A stretch of DNA of 64,000 bases from NCBI GenBank assembly GCA_028866895.1, contig JAGWHF010000008.1:37734-101733 (forward strand). The letters are read 5' to 3'. Numbering within the stretch: position 1 is the stretch's first letter; each line of letters opens with the position of its first letter. The stretch comes from Nitrososphaerota archaeon (GTDB taxonomy: Archaea; Thermoproteota; Nitrososphaeria; Nitrososphaerales; Nitrosopumilaceae). The position numbers and the translations under genes were made by a program. The notes under the pieces are model-generated. The model ran no database searches. It saw only the letters and a list, made by a program, of their open reading frames with translations, and was not told the DNA's origin. Positions 1 to 7,829 of the stretch are shown here, one piece after another.

Positions 1-79
1 GCGGTAGACTGGATGGCCAGATGTGGACCTCCTGCAAGAGACCTGTCGGTCACCCGTCTGCCGCCACCCTTGTTAGTTT

Positions 80-1834
80 TCAGAAGAGGTCCTGCACTAT
101 TTTTTGAATGACTGTTATCTCGTCTTCTTCCTGCTTTATCTTCTTCTCTATCACTCTTATCATGGAATCGAGCCACACGTGATGCGAGAAAAAGTTATGG
201 TATGTGTTTGCCGCGGTCATCTCATCGTCAACAACAGTGTCTTCCAGAAATTTTGTCACAATGGTATCTGTCAACTTCAAGATCCTCTGGTTTAGCTTCA
301 CGCTCTTGAAGACAGGTTCTAGTTTTGCAATATCCTCCTTGAAATCCCCCCTTGTAAGAAGGATTTTCTCGTGTAGCACCTTGAAGTAGACTGCGACAAA
401 AAACAGGGTTGCATACCTCTTCGTCTTGTGTCCGCCCTTCTTCCCATAATTCAAGATCTTCTTCGCATATTCCTTTACAAGATACGGATACAACAACAGC
501 CTAAAGTCGTCCTTAAGCTTCTCATCAAATACCTCGTCATACTTGCTCCCTCTAGGAAGGAACTGCGCAGGAGAGCTGTAAGATTCCGTGGGTCTCTGCT
601 CAATCCCTGCCACGAATGCTTGTATTGCGTCTTTGCCCACTATGACCTTCTTGTGATTCTCGGGCAGATACTTGTTGTAAATAGGATCGCCAACATATTC
701 AGATTGCTGCGATTTTGTTTTGCTATCGAACGACCCCGCCTGAATCTCATAAAAGTAGCCGCAGTTTTCCATCTGGGACTTGATGGACTTGTGGAAGTCC
801 ATCAGGGAAACCAGGTCCTTTCCCCTAACAGCATTCTGGGAGTTCCTGTACTTTGTAATGTTGTTTTGATCCATCTCGTCTTCTGCCTTGATGATGGTAA
901 CCGTAATGCTTCCCTCCAGATTGTGGGTACGTTTTGCATGATCAAGAACTGAGTTTGAGGTCTGGGCACCGTTAACTATCTGTGGTGCATGCAAAACAAT
1001 CGAGTTCTCCTCCATCTCCTCGAAATCATTTACTACTATTGTTATTCCATTGTTATAGTAGAAGAATTTGTCAGGAGATTCCTGCAGTGTCTCACGCAGT
1101 CCCTTGTTTACCGTTGTCTTGAACTGCATCCACTGCCTTATGTTTGATTCAAAGACGTAATCGCGGTTTTTTGTAACAAAATTTGTCAATTCCCGAAGCT
1201 TCAGGATGCCAAGGAGGGTATTTCGGTATCTGAGCTTGCTTTCGAGTCTTATTGCAGCCTTCTTGCCCACTGCCGGCTTTTTTATTCTGTCCCACAGCCT
1301 CTGTATTATTGCATCAATGTCAAAGACCTCTATGCCATCATAATTCTCCTCCTCGACCTTTTGGTCTGTAACATAAACACATTCAATTTTCAGGTTCTTT
1401 TCTTGGATTTGGGTAACCAGGTATGCGATCTCGGGGCGCATCTTAGCTATTTCCTTGCCTCCCAAGCTTTGAACATCATGCCTGAACTTTGCTATGGCTT
1501 CCATGGAGTGCGAGCTGCCATATTTTGACTGGAAGAGGTAGATCTTGTCTTCGGAAAAATCCACAGGCAGGTATGCGTCTATTCCCAGATCGTTTGGGCC
1601 GTCCACTATTGCGTCAGTGGCGTCGTCCTCTGTTGCCTCGAAAACCCTTGTCAGCACCCATTGGAGGAAGTTGTGTCCCTTCTCTACCTCGTTCTGGGAA
1701 TCCTCTACATGTTCTCTTAGGCTGTCCCTTATATTCTGAGCAAAGCCTTCCAGTGGCTGCCCATTGGATGATTGTTGTACAGGGGGCTTTGCCCCAGGTA
1801 TGTATTCTAGCAAACCGTTCGTCTTTTCAGTCAA
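80..1834 (-). CDS. AIPR-family abortive-infection protein with nuclease-like N-terminus
   Basis: This 584-residue protein looks like an AIPR (abortive infection phage resistance) protein. The middle region carries the family hallmarks: RNTLLG near residue 205, then FFYYNNGITIV and PQIVNGAQTSNS around residues 260-295. The N-terminus (about 60-110) has GIDAYL followed by LFQSKYG, a D...QxK arrangement like a PD-(D/E)xK nuclease fold; that part is inference. The start is TTG at 1834, followed by TEKTNG. The gene lies just downstream of the 3' end of tRNA-Cys, a typical island position. AIPR proteins are associated with phage defence, often near restriction systems, but no partner gene is visible in this window. 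Confidence 0.82.
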   Translation of the reverse strand: MTEKTNGLLEYIPGAKPPVQQSSNGQPLEGFAQNIRDSLREHVEDSQNEVEKGHNFLQWVLTRVFEATEDDATDAIVDGPNDLGIDAYLPVDFSEDKIYLFQSKYGSSHSMEAIAKFRHDVQSLGGKEIAKMRPEIAYLVTQIQEKNLKIECVYVTDQKVEEENYDGIEVFDIDAIIQRLWDRIKKPAVGKKAAIRLESKLRYRNTLLGILKLRELTNFVTKNRDYVFESNIRQWMQFKTTVNKGLRETLQESPDKFFYYNNGITIVVNDFEEMEENSIVLHAPQIVNGAQTSNSVLDHAKRTHNLEGSITVTIIKAEDEMDQNNITKYRNSQNAVRGKDLVSLMDFHKSIKSQMENCGYFYEIQAGSFDSKTKSQQSEYVGDPIYNKYLPENHKKVIVGKDAIQAFVAGIEQRPTESYSSPAQFLPRGSKYDEVFDEKLKDDFRLLLYPYLVKEYAKKILNYGKKGGHKTKRYATLFFVAVYFKVLHEKILLTRGDFKEDIAKLEPVFKSVKLNQRILKLTDTIVTKFLEDTVVDDEMTAANTYHNFFSHHVWLDSMIRVIEKKIKQEEDEITVIQKIVQDLF

Positions 1835-1838
1835 GTCT

Positions 1839-1860
1839 ACGGTATTGTAGGGACGGTATT
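1839..1860. promoter_or_regulatory. Pair of ACGGTATT direct repeats upstream of the AIPR gene
   Basis: ACGGTATT occurs at 1839-1846 and again at 1853-1860, 14 bases apart, immediately upstream of the TTG start at 1834. On the minus strand a TATA-like stretch lies at about 1880-1889. The repeats therefore fall near the expected transcription start and could be an operator. The function is inferred from position only. Confidence 0.3.
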
Positions 1861-1892
1861 TTTTGTACTGTAGGTTATTATATTATAATCAA

Positions 1893-1963
1893 GGTGAGGA
1901 AGGGATTCGAACCCCTATAGATTCGCTCTGCAGGCGAACGCATAGCCGCTCTGCCACCTCACC
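1893..1963 (-). tRNA. tRNA-Cys (GCA)
   Basis: The reverse strand folds as a 71-base tRNA. The acceptor stem GGTGAGG pairs with CCTCACC. The anticodon stem TTCGC/GCGAA closes loop CTGCAGA with anticodon GCA. The T arm has the TTCGAAT loop with a G-U pair in its stem. CCA is not encoded and no intron is seen. Its 3' end faces the AIPR gene. Confidence 0.95.
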
Positions 1964-2004
1964 GCAATCAGACGGTTTCTCTTTGAACAATTAAACCTTT
2001 TAGA

Positions 2005-2226
2005 TTAGAATTTTGAAAATTGTTTTGCTGCCAGCCTTACATCCTCCGCCTTTATTGTTTTCCGACCTGCATGGGTTGACATCTCAACCGCACTCTTGGC
2101 AATGGAAGTTCCAACCTCCTCCAGTATTCTTCTTAATTCATTTGCAGATTCATCGCTTACCCTGTCTGCTCCTGCTTTTTTGAGGATTCTATACATGACT
2201 GAAAGGCCAAATTCGGAAGTTGTCAT
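2005..2226 (-). CDS. Archaeal histone
   Basis: This 73-residue protein has a single histone fold like HMf/HTk histones: three helices joined by two short loops. The loop/DNA-contact segments GADRVSDESA and THAGRKTIKAEDV are typical, and AAKQFSKF closes the last helix. It should dimerise, wrap DNA and compact the chromosome. A TATA-like sequence (minus strand CTTTTATC, about 2248-2256) lies some 25 bases before the ATG, so the transcript is probably leaderless. The protein consists of little beyond the fold, so any modifiable tail must be very short. Confidence 0.95.
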   Translation of the reverse strand: MTTSEFGLSVMYRILKKAGADRVSDESANELRRILEEVGTSIAKSAVEMSTHAGRKTIKAEDVRLAAKQFSKF

Positions 2227-2322
2227 AGTATAACTCCAAACACCTGTGATAAAAGACTTTTAGGGACTTTCCAGAAGGCGGGTATCAATTTATAGGTGCA
2301 TTCGGCCTTACTTTGTAGGACC

Positions 2323-3078
2323 TTGAACTGGTTATACGATGCCCACATTCACTTATCGGACGATGAATTCAAACCAGACCTGCCTTTGATACTTTTGACG
2401 ATGGGGAGGCTGAAAATAAAGGCATGCTGCGTCTCTATGGACTATAGTAGCTCGGGGGCCACGCTTGCACTTGCGGAAAAAAGCAAGCTTGTCCTACCCT
2501 TCCTTGGCATGCATCCGGAAAGAGCTGGCGAGGATCCCGAACCGATTATAAACCTCATAACAAACAACTCCACCCGCGTATCGGGCATAGGAGAGATAGG
2601 GCTTGACAAGACGTACGTCTCAGACGAGGAAGGGTTCAGAAAACAAGTTAGCGTGTTTGAGAAGATGCTGTCCCTTGCAGAAAAGATACGCAAGCCAGTA
2701 TCCGTCCATTCTAGAAGGACTCTGGAGGAGATATTTGCCATCCTGCCTTCCTATAGAATCAACGGTATTCTCTTGCACTGGTTTGCAGGATCCAAAAAAC
2801 AACTACAGAGATCTATGGATATTGGCTGCTATGTCTCCTATGGGCCTGCAATGGTTTATTCCAAAGACAAACAAGTCCTCTTTTCTTGCACCATGCCTGA
2901 AAGATTGTTACTTGAGACAGACGGACCAGTGAGATTCTCGAAATGTTTTGGCCAGAAAACCGCCCAAGTAACTTTTCTTCCAAGCGTACTATTTACAGCA
3001 TCACACATTCTAGGCAAGGGTTATGACGAAACACTTGAGATGCTTGAAAGAAATGCAAATTCCTATCTGGGAATATAG
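2323..3078 (+). CDS. TatD-family metal-dependent hydrolase
   Basis: This amidohydrolase-fold protein has the full TatD metal-site set: HxH in YDAHIHL at the N-terminus, GEIGLD, SVHSR, LLHWFAG and the late LLETDGP. TatD enzymes are metal-dependent DNases or hydrolases of uncertain natural substrate. I place the start at TTG 2323 (251 aa) because a TATA-like TTTATAG at 2290-2296 overlaps the upstream GTG (2296) and lies the right distance from 2323. The in-frame GTG would add nine unlikely residues (MHSALLCRT). The S17e gene follows 31 bases downstream. Confidence 0.85.
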   Translation: MNWLYDAHIHLSDDEFKPDLPLILLTMGRLKIKACCVSMDYSSSGATLALAEKSKLVLPFLGMHPERAGEDPEPIINLITNNSTRVSGIGEIGLDKTYVSDEEGFRKQVSVFEKMLSLAEKIRKPVSVHSRRTLEEIFAILPSYRINGILLHWFAGSKKQLQRSMDIGCYVSYGPAMVYSKDKQVLFSCTMPERLLLETDGPVRFSKCFGQKTAQVTFLPSVLFTASHILGKGYDETLEMLERNANSYLGI

Positions 3079-3109
3079 GTATAAAATACCCCTTCTGCCC
3101 CTTGTTAAT

Positions 3110-3367
3110 GTGAATAGAGTCAGGCGGATTTCCACACAGCTGATGGCAGCTTATAAAGGAAAATTTGGCGTTGACTTTGAGTTAAACAAGAAGGTAATAG
3201 ATGAGGTGGCAGTTGTCAGATCAAAGGGACTGAAAAACGAGATTGCGGGTTACATCACCACGCACCTGAGGCGGGAACTAGAGGAGCAAAAGGAAAGAGA
3301 GTCGGTACAAAAAAACGCGGAGGTCTCTGACGAGGCTGAAGCCATGGAAGAGCAGATTGTAAGCTAG
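3110..3367 (+). CDS. rps17e: 30S ribosomal protein S17e
   Basis: Residues 1-60 match S17e: NRVRR at the start, then FGVDFELNKKVIDEV and IAGYITTHLRRELE. S17e is a small-subunit protein found in archaea and eukaryotes. The start is GTG at 3110, because TATAAAATA lies at 3080-3088, about 25 bases before it. The 85-residue product has a roughly 25-residue acidic, Glu-rich tail beyond the usual archaeal length. It has its own promoter after tatD. Confidence 0.9.
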   Translation: MNRVRRISTQLMAAYKGKFGVDFELNKKVIDEVAVVRSKGLKNEIAGYITTHLRRELEEQKERESVQKNAEVSDEAEAMEEQIVS

Positions 3368-3428
3368 GAATCCGACAGAAATTCTACAAAACATAAATTC
3401 CTTATTTGGTAGGCGTTTCTCATAGGTC

Positions 3429-4208
3429 ATGATTACGGTAAAGCTTCTTGGCGGCTCCAAGCGATCCTTCGGATCAGATAAAATCGAGTTTGACAAAAAA
3501 TCGCTAATACTATCCGACCTATTATCACTTCTTCAAAACATGGTCCAGGATGGGAGGCCATCCATTGATACCGGGAATATCATAATAGCTATAAACGGCG
3601 TGGATTCTTCAGTGTTGAACGGAAACAAGACTCTTGTAACGGACGGGGACGTTATTAGCATAATCCCGGTTGTGCATGGAGGAACCAAACTGAGCATCTC
3701 CTTCAGAATCTCAAATTCTAGGGTTGAATTATTTAGGTTGGGGAAGAATCGGGTTTCTCACAGGCGCCTTCTTGATGACATGCGCGCTAGGTATCCAAGT
3801 CTTTTAATTCAAGGGGTCAGGGCCAAGTATGTTCTTAGTTCCAGACATGCCAGGAGAGTGATCGAGGTTTCCTTGGAGGCCCAACGGGTAGGAACAATGC
3901 TTTCTAAAAAAACTGAGACCGACATGCTTATGCGGTTTGCGGCAACGAGGCAGATTAGTGGTGCCATAGATAAGGCTGGCATGAGGGAAGGCGAGGATTC
4001 AATACTTATCGTCATTGGGAAAAAACCGCTTGTCAATAAACTCTGCTCAGAGATTGGTCATGCCTTGAAACCTGTCGAGCCATTTCCTAAAAATGACGCC
4101 TTCCTGAAAAAGGAGTTTGGCATACGACGAAAAGAACTCGGATGCGTTCTCTCGGCCAACCCAATTGAGGATCTGCTTGTGGAACGATCCTCCGTGCTAA
4201 TCAGATGA
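3429..4208 (+). CDS. Ubiquitin-like (MoaD/ThiS) domain fused to KEOPS subunit Cgi121
   Basis: This 259-residue protein has two domains. Residues 1-85 form a beta-grasp domain like ThiS/MoaD/SAMP, ending in VVHGG with the diglycine at 84-85. Residues 87-259 match Cgi121, the KEOPS subunit that binds tRNA 3' ends; the signature is TDMLMRFAATRQISGAI followed by a hydrophobic strand (ILIVIG). KEOPS makes the t6A modification of tRNA. The convergent neighbour group includes TsaC, which makes the threonylcarbamoyl-AMP substrate of that pathway. The diglycine at the junction could be a cleavage site releasing a ubiquitin-like protein, or only a linker; this is inference. The 3' end overlaps the THUMP gene by 12 bases. 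Confidence 0.8.
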   Translation: MITVKLLGGSKRSFGSDKIEFDKKSLILSDLLSLLQNMVQDGRPSIDTGNIIIAINGVDSSVLNGNKTLVTDGDVISIIPVVHGGTKLSISFRISNSRVELFRLGKNRVSHRRLLDDMRARYPSLLIQGVRAKYVLSSRHARRVIEVSLEAQRVGTMLSKKTETDMLMRFAATRQISGAIDKAGMREGEDSILIVIGKKPLVNKLCSEIGHALKPVEPFPKNDAFLKKEFGIRRKELGCVLSANPIEDLLVERSSVLIR

Positions 4209-4718
4209 GTCTCGTTTGACCTTCATGGTGCTTACTATGTCCCCAGACCTTAGTATGGAAACGCCGGCAATATCGCCCAAAATCTCAATCACAATGTTCC
4301 AATCGAATCCCTCCAATGAAACCTTGTTATTTATCGTGTCTGCTACCGCCTCCACAAGATCCTTGGTCGACAAGTCGGATCCTCTCTTCTCAACGGTAAT
4401 CCTGTATGTATCCTCAGGTTGTAATAACTCCAGATGTCTGGCCACTGCAGCGATAATCTCCGAAATGGAGGCTCGGGTAGATTCCTGGACGGGGATAAAC
4501 CTGTGGCAATACCTGATACTCCATGGCTCGTCAAGTATCTTCGCCCTGATCTTGGCAACTGTGTGGAAGGCGTCGAGGGATGTGGTTACCATCAGTAGGC
4601 CTGAGAACCTGCTATGATCCGCCCTTGCCATGGGATCGCCAAACTCACTGAGGATCTTTGTCATCTCTCCTGATGCCTCCTCCTCAAGATGCCTGCTGCA
4701 CGTCACTATCAAATTCAA
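4197..4718 (-). CDS. THUMP-domain RNA-binding protein (Tan1-like)
   Basis: This 173-residue protein resembles stand-alone THUMP proteins related to yeast Tan1, the RNA-binding partner for N4-acetylation of tRNA cytidine. Recognisable parts are LIVTCSRHLEEEA at the start, the RFIPV segment near residue 90, and the YRITVEKRGSDL strand with the following helix. There is no catalytic domain, so it probably works with a separate enzyme. Its ATG overlaps the tsaC stop codon, so the two are likely co-translated as a tRNA-modification pair. Confidence 0.78.
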   Translation of the reverse strand: MNLIVTCSRHLEEEASGEMTKILSEFGDPMARADHSRFSGLLMVTTSLDAFHTVAKIRAKILDEPWSIRYCHRFIPVQESTRASISEIIAAVARHLELLQPEDTYRITVEKRGSDLSTKDLVEAVADTINNKVSLEGFDWNIVIEILGDIAGVSILRSGDIVSTMKVKRDSSD

Positions 4719-5314
4719 ACCAGCGACATTATCTCCTTCTCATCAATCTTCCCCTTGCGCAGGATGCCAACCTTGCCTCCGGTCACCTCCACGATGGTGG
4801 ACTCGGCAGGATTTGGTATGTCGCCTCCGTCCAAAAGGACGTCGTATCCCTCCAGCTTTCCTACCACACCGGATGCATTTGTTGCCGGAGGTTGGCCAGA
4901 ACGGTTTGCGCTTGTCCCAATTAAAAGTCCGCAAATCCTGAGCAGTTGCAGCAGGCAGGGATGATCGGGTACGCGAACTGCAATCTTTTTGTCCATGCCA
5001 AGGGATCTGGAGATTTCTCCTCCCTTTACGGGGAGGACCAATGTCAATGGCCCGGGCCAGAATCTTGACGCAATACGCAGTGACAAATCATCAAAAACGG
5101 CAATTTTTGCGACTTCCGAAAAAGAGTACCCAAGTACCGGAAGCTGTTTTGACTCCTCTCTTCCCTTTATTTTGTAAATCTTTCTGACAGCATCCTGATT
5201 GAAGGGGTCGCAACCTATCCCGTATACCGTGTCTGTGGGGAAGATGAGGATTCCGCCGTTTTTGATTGTGGCCGACGCTTTGGAGATTCCTTCATGATCG
5301 CAGTGGACAATCAT
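4715..5314 (-). CDS. tsaC: Threonylcarbamoyl-AMP synthase (TsaC/Sua5/YrdC)
   Basis: This 199-residue YrdC-domain enzyme makes threonylcarbamoyl-AMP from threonine, bicarbonate and ATP, the first step of tRNA t6A synthesis. Motifs include FPTDTVYGIGCD, KIKGREESKQLP (substrate loop), FWPGPLTLVL, AVRVPDH, GTSANRSGQPP and STIVEV. It lacks the C-terminal Sua5 domain and is therefore the short form. It heads a two-gene minus-strand operon with the THUMP gene and converges on the Cgi121 fusion, another t6A gene. Confidence 0.93.
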   Translation of the reverse strand: MIVHCDHEGISKASATIKNGGILIFPTDTVYGIGCDPFNQDAVRKIYKIKGREESKQLPVLGYSFSEVAKIAVFDDLSLRIASRFWPGPLTLVLPVKGGEISRSLGMDKKIAVRVPDHPCLLQLLRICGLLIGTSANRSGQPPATNASGVVGKLEGYDVLLDGGDIPNPAESTIVEVTGGKVGILRKGKIDEKEIMSLV

Positions 5315-5404
5315 GATTAACCTGTAAATTATGGCAAATTATTTCTTCTTCTACCCTGCCGTCCGCCTAAAAACGATATATGCGAGAATAACGTATACTA
5401 TGCC

Positions 5405-5518
5405 ATGGAAGAACAGATCCCTCAATGCAAATGCCCGCCTGGCGCGGCCACCTATGAAAACGAGGATGGGATGACCATCTGCGTCTCCTGTGGTGGATGG
5501 GTAGCAGCCGTGGTGTGA
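5405..5518 (+). CDS. Small Cys-rich (zinc-ribbon-like) protein
   Basis: This 37-codon frame reads MEEQIPQCKCPPG, then ICVSCGGW near the end. The paired CxC and CxxC could bind one zinc ion. A TATA-like GATATATG at about 5374-5381 sits the right distance upstream for a leaderless transcript. Small proteins of this kind are common in Thaumarchaeota, but no function is known to me. Confidence 0.6.
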   Translation: MEEQIPQCKCPPGAATYENEDGMTICVSCGGWVAAVV

Positions 5519-5580
5519 TGTAGTCTGGGAATGCATAGTACTTGCAAGTCTTTTATAGGAAAATATTTTCTTTGATATCT

Positions 5581-5682
5581 GTGTCTGAAGACTTTGAAAA
5601 TGATTTTGAGGATGATTTTGAAGATGAATTTGATGACGACGTGGAGGACGAGTATGATGACAATAGTGGGGATTCGGACTAG
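5581..5682 (+). CDS. Very acidic 33-residue protein
   Basis: A GTG start at 5581 opens a 33-codon frame made almost only of Asp, Glu, Phe, Asn and Ser, starting MSEDFENDFEDDF. A TATA-like CTTTTATAGG lies about 25 bases upstream (5550-5559), which favours a real leaderless gene. The stop codon overlaps the end of the convergent winged-helix gene. The repetitive acidic sequence could also arise by chance, so the call is moderate. Confidence 0.45.
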   Translation: MSEDFENDFEDDFEDEFDDDVEDEYDDNSGDSD

Positions 5683-5945
5683 ATTCTTAAACCAAAGGAG
5701 TCCGCAAATTCCCTGAAACCCCGGTAAGCTTGGAGGAATTCCCTTCCCCTCTCGCTGATCTTGTATTTGCATGCCCTCTCTGAGGAAGTCTGCTCCAGCA
5801 ATCCCTGTTGTACAAGGGTATCGAGTATCTTTGCCAGCCTGCCGTGGGATATGTTTGCCTTTCTGATAAGGTAGGTTACACTTGAACCCGACTCATCAGG
5901 AGACTCGTCTCTGGTTGTGGTAAGAATGTCGCCTATAATGCTCAT
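5679..5945 (-). CDS. Winged-helix transcriptional regulator
   Basis: This 88-residue protein is almost entirely one winged helix. Residues 22-50 (SSVTYLIRKANISHGRLAKILDTLVQQGLL) form the helix-turn-helix and KYKISERGREFL forms the wing. Such single-domain regulators are numerous in Thaumarchaeota. Its start lies 7 bases after the stop of the membrane-protein gene at 5953-6606, on the same strand, so the two are probably co-transcribed. No ligand-binding domain is present. Confidence 0.8.
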   Translation of the reverse strand: MSIIGDILTTTRDESPDESGSSVTYLIRKANISHGRLAKILDTLVQQGLLEQTSSERACKYKISERGREFLQAYRGFREFADSFGLRI

Positions 5946-5952
5946 GTGGGTC

Positions 5953-6606
5953 CTATAGACTGCCGCCAGGCCTCACACCTCCCCTTAATGGAACTTGGGA
6001 TATGGGAACGAATAGAGCTCCAAGCCCAGCTATCTTAGTAGAAAGAGATACGAGGTACAGTACTGACTTTGGAAATATTACCGAATACCACCCTAGGAAC
6101 TCTCCGAGAGCGAGCAAACCCAATCCTGCCGCAACGAAGATTGTGCTTCTCTTTCTACTCTCCATATACGACATTATTGTCTCAATTGTCCCATATACCA
6201 ATAGGATAAAAGAAATTGACCTTATAATGTGCTCGAGTGAATTTCCTGGTATGATGAAAAGGGGCAAAATTATGGACTTGAAATAACGGGATTTTGGAAA
6301 GAAGGACTTGATTCCATGTGAAAATGCGATGAAAAAGTACCCTACGGTTTGTATTCCTATGCCTAACGTCTGGATCCAGCCTGAGATTCCTCCGTAGCCC
6401 AGCACGAAATACTCGACGATGAACCCAAAACCAACGACACCGAAACCTATCCCGATTGAAAAAAAGGAAATATTGAGTCTAAATAGTGTGGGACTGCCAG
6501 TGTTCTTGAAACCAATGTAGGAAAAAATCCCCAAGGCTAGTCCAACAACGAGGCCGAGCAGGTTAAGAGCAATCTCGAGGATAACCGGCTCTGATACAAC
6601 TACCAA
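5953..6606 (-). CDS. Polytopic membrane protein of unknown function
   Basis: The 217 residues contain about six or seven hydrophobic segments, beginning with ILEIALNLLGLVVGLALGIFS, with short basic loops such as ESRKRS. It resembles small seven-helix membrane proteins that occur in Thaumarchaeota next to winged-helix regulators. It is the upstream gene of a likely operon with the winged-helix gene at 5679-5945. No catalytic motif is seen. A sensor role for the pair is only a guess. Confidence 0.7.
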   Translation of the reverse strand: MVVVSEPVILEIALNLLGLVVGLALGIFSYIGFKNTGSPTLFRLNISFFSIGIGFGVVGFGFIVEYFVLGYGGISGWIQTLGIGIQTVGYFFIAFSHGIKSFFPKSRYFKSIILPLFIIPGNSLEHIIRSISFILLVYGTIETIMSYMESRKRSTIFVAAGLGLLALGEFLGWYSVIFPKSVLYLVSLSTKIAGLGALFVPISQVPLRGGVRPGGSL

Positions 6607-6657
6607 CTATCCGCACTACAATTTCGAAATTAATTAAGTCTTGTAGTAGCTTTTTTT

Positions 6658-6882
6658 CTACCACTCATCTAGAGTTTCTACCGTGTTTCCTTCGGTGCCA
6701 GCTGCATAATCGCCGAGTATATCTGAATACCTTGCATCCTTGTAGGCGACAAATTTTACATATTCTCCGTAGGTCATATCCAAATCGCATTTTGGACACT
6801 TTACATACGAGAAATCATCCCCCAACTCCGCGGCATCGTCGCATTTGGGGCACTTGATCCTCATACTCTGTAATACGCCCAT
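6658..6882 (-). CDS. Small zinc-ribbon protein
   Basis: This protein of 74 residues (68 if the second ATG is used) has an N-terminal rubredoxin-like zinc ribbon, IKCPKCDD...VKCPKCDL, then an acidic C-terminal half ending TVETLDEW. The two CPxC knuckles 17 residues apart imply one zinc ion. It belongs to the abundant small zinc-finger proteins of Thaumarchaeota. Its role is unknown. Confidence 0.7.
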   Translation of the reverse strand: MGVLQSMRIKCPKCDDAAELGDDFSYVKCPKCDLDMTYGEYVKFVAYKDARYSDILGDYAAGTEGNTVETLDEW

Positions 6883-7015
6883 TTCCCTAATATCTCTTCT
6901 TGAAGAAAGATCTGGGAATTGTTCGGGATTTGAAAAAAGAGGACTGAAATGTCAGAAACCACGAATAATTTCCAACTCTTTAAAGAAATAAATTGCTACA
7001 TTCTGGTGCACTGGT

Positions 7016-7291
7016 ATGGCAAGAACCTGTACCAAGTGTAAGAAGGAGATCCCTGATGACATGCAACTCGATCCTGTGGCCGCCTCCTATCCTTGCTGCA
7101 ATACGTGCTGGGAGGAGTGGAAGCAATATAGGGTAATGGTCATGAATGAGATGCGACTTGACATGTCCATGCCAGAACACCGCAAGGTGGTAAAAAGGTA
7201 TGAGAAGGTCTTCGTGGGCGTGATGACTCCTGAAGGCGACGTTGTTAATTTTGCCGACGAGAGCAAACGAAACCCCGACAAGCCAGCCTAG
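7016..7291 (+). CDS. YggX-like protein (Fe(II)-trafficking family) with N-terminal Cys knuckles
   Basis: The 91-residue product has two parts. The N-terminus CTKCKKE...CCNTCW could be a zinc ribbon. Residues 31-70 carry WEEWKQYRVMVMNEMRLDM then PEHRKVV, which resembles the W-x2-W...NE-x2-L-x(5-6)-EHRK pattern of bacterial YggX, an Fe-S/oxidative-damage protection protein of the same length. A TATA-like AAATAAATT at about 6984 precedes the ATG by some 25-30 bases. Assignment to the YggX family is from motif memory only. Confidence 0.6.
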   Translation: MARTCTKCKKEIPDDMQLDPVAASYPCCNTCWEEWKQYRVMVMNEMRLDMSMPEHRKVVKRYEKVFVGVMTPEGDVVNFADESKRNPDKPA

Positions 7292-7749
7292 ACTCCGATA
7301 TCCTTTTTTGCCCGTTCTGGGATAATTGGCAGGATTCTCTTCCTTTCTCGCTCTTCGAGCGAATCTAGGATTTTCTTGATGGTGGAGGAAATAGTCTTCC
7401 TCTGTTCCTCCGGAAGCATGAGGTAGATTTCCAAAATCCCGTCCAGATTGAATGGCACTATCTTTGCAGGGTTTTGTACGATCTCATCAATATATGCACC
7501 AAACATCATCATCCGCTGTTCCTCGGAAAGAATGCACAAAATCTCAAGCCATGTTTTAAACAACGTACCGAATCGATCAAACTGTATGGCAGGTCCTGCC
7601 AGCAGCGCATTGTTTACGATCTCCGTCCTATCCTCTCTTGAAAGTGAGAAAAACTCTGACAATCGTTTTTGCAAAATCGGCCTGCGGAGGAAATCTGGAA
7701 GATTTGCAAGTGAAACTATTATGTTGCCTGCATGATTGACCTCAGTCAT
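7288..7749 (-). CDS. Conserved hypothetical alpha-helical protein
   Basis: This 153-residue, probably all-helical soluble protein has three similar segments with the pattern LSxEDR/EEQRxxxx (about residues 35-45, 74-84 and 113-123), each followed by an amphipathic helix. This suggests an internal triplication of roughly 39 residues. It has no catalytic motif or membrane segment. It converges on the YggX-like gene with a 4-base overlap. I do not recognise a characterised family. Confidence 0.65.
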   Translation of the reverse strand: MTEVNHAGNIIVSLANLPDFLRRPILQKRLSEFFSLSREDRTEIVNNALLAGPAIQFDRFGTLFKTWLEILCILSEEQRMMMFGAYIDEIVQNPAKIVPFNLDGILEIYLMLPEEQRKTISSTIKKILDSLEERERKRILPIIPERAKKDIGV

Positions 7750-7829
7750 ACAAGAATGATCTGATTGTTCTTTGCTAAAATTGTATTGATACGACTTGGC
7801 TTAAATAATCCTCATTGCGCTCTTCACAT

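Noticed and set aside
428..952. Long open frame on the plus strand opposite the AIPR gene
   Set aside because: It mirrors the coding region of the AIPR gene, has no promoter or known protein motif, and is explained by codon bias on the other strand.
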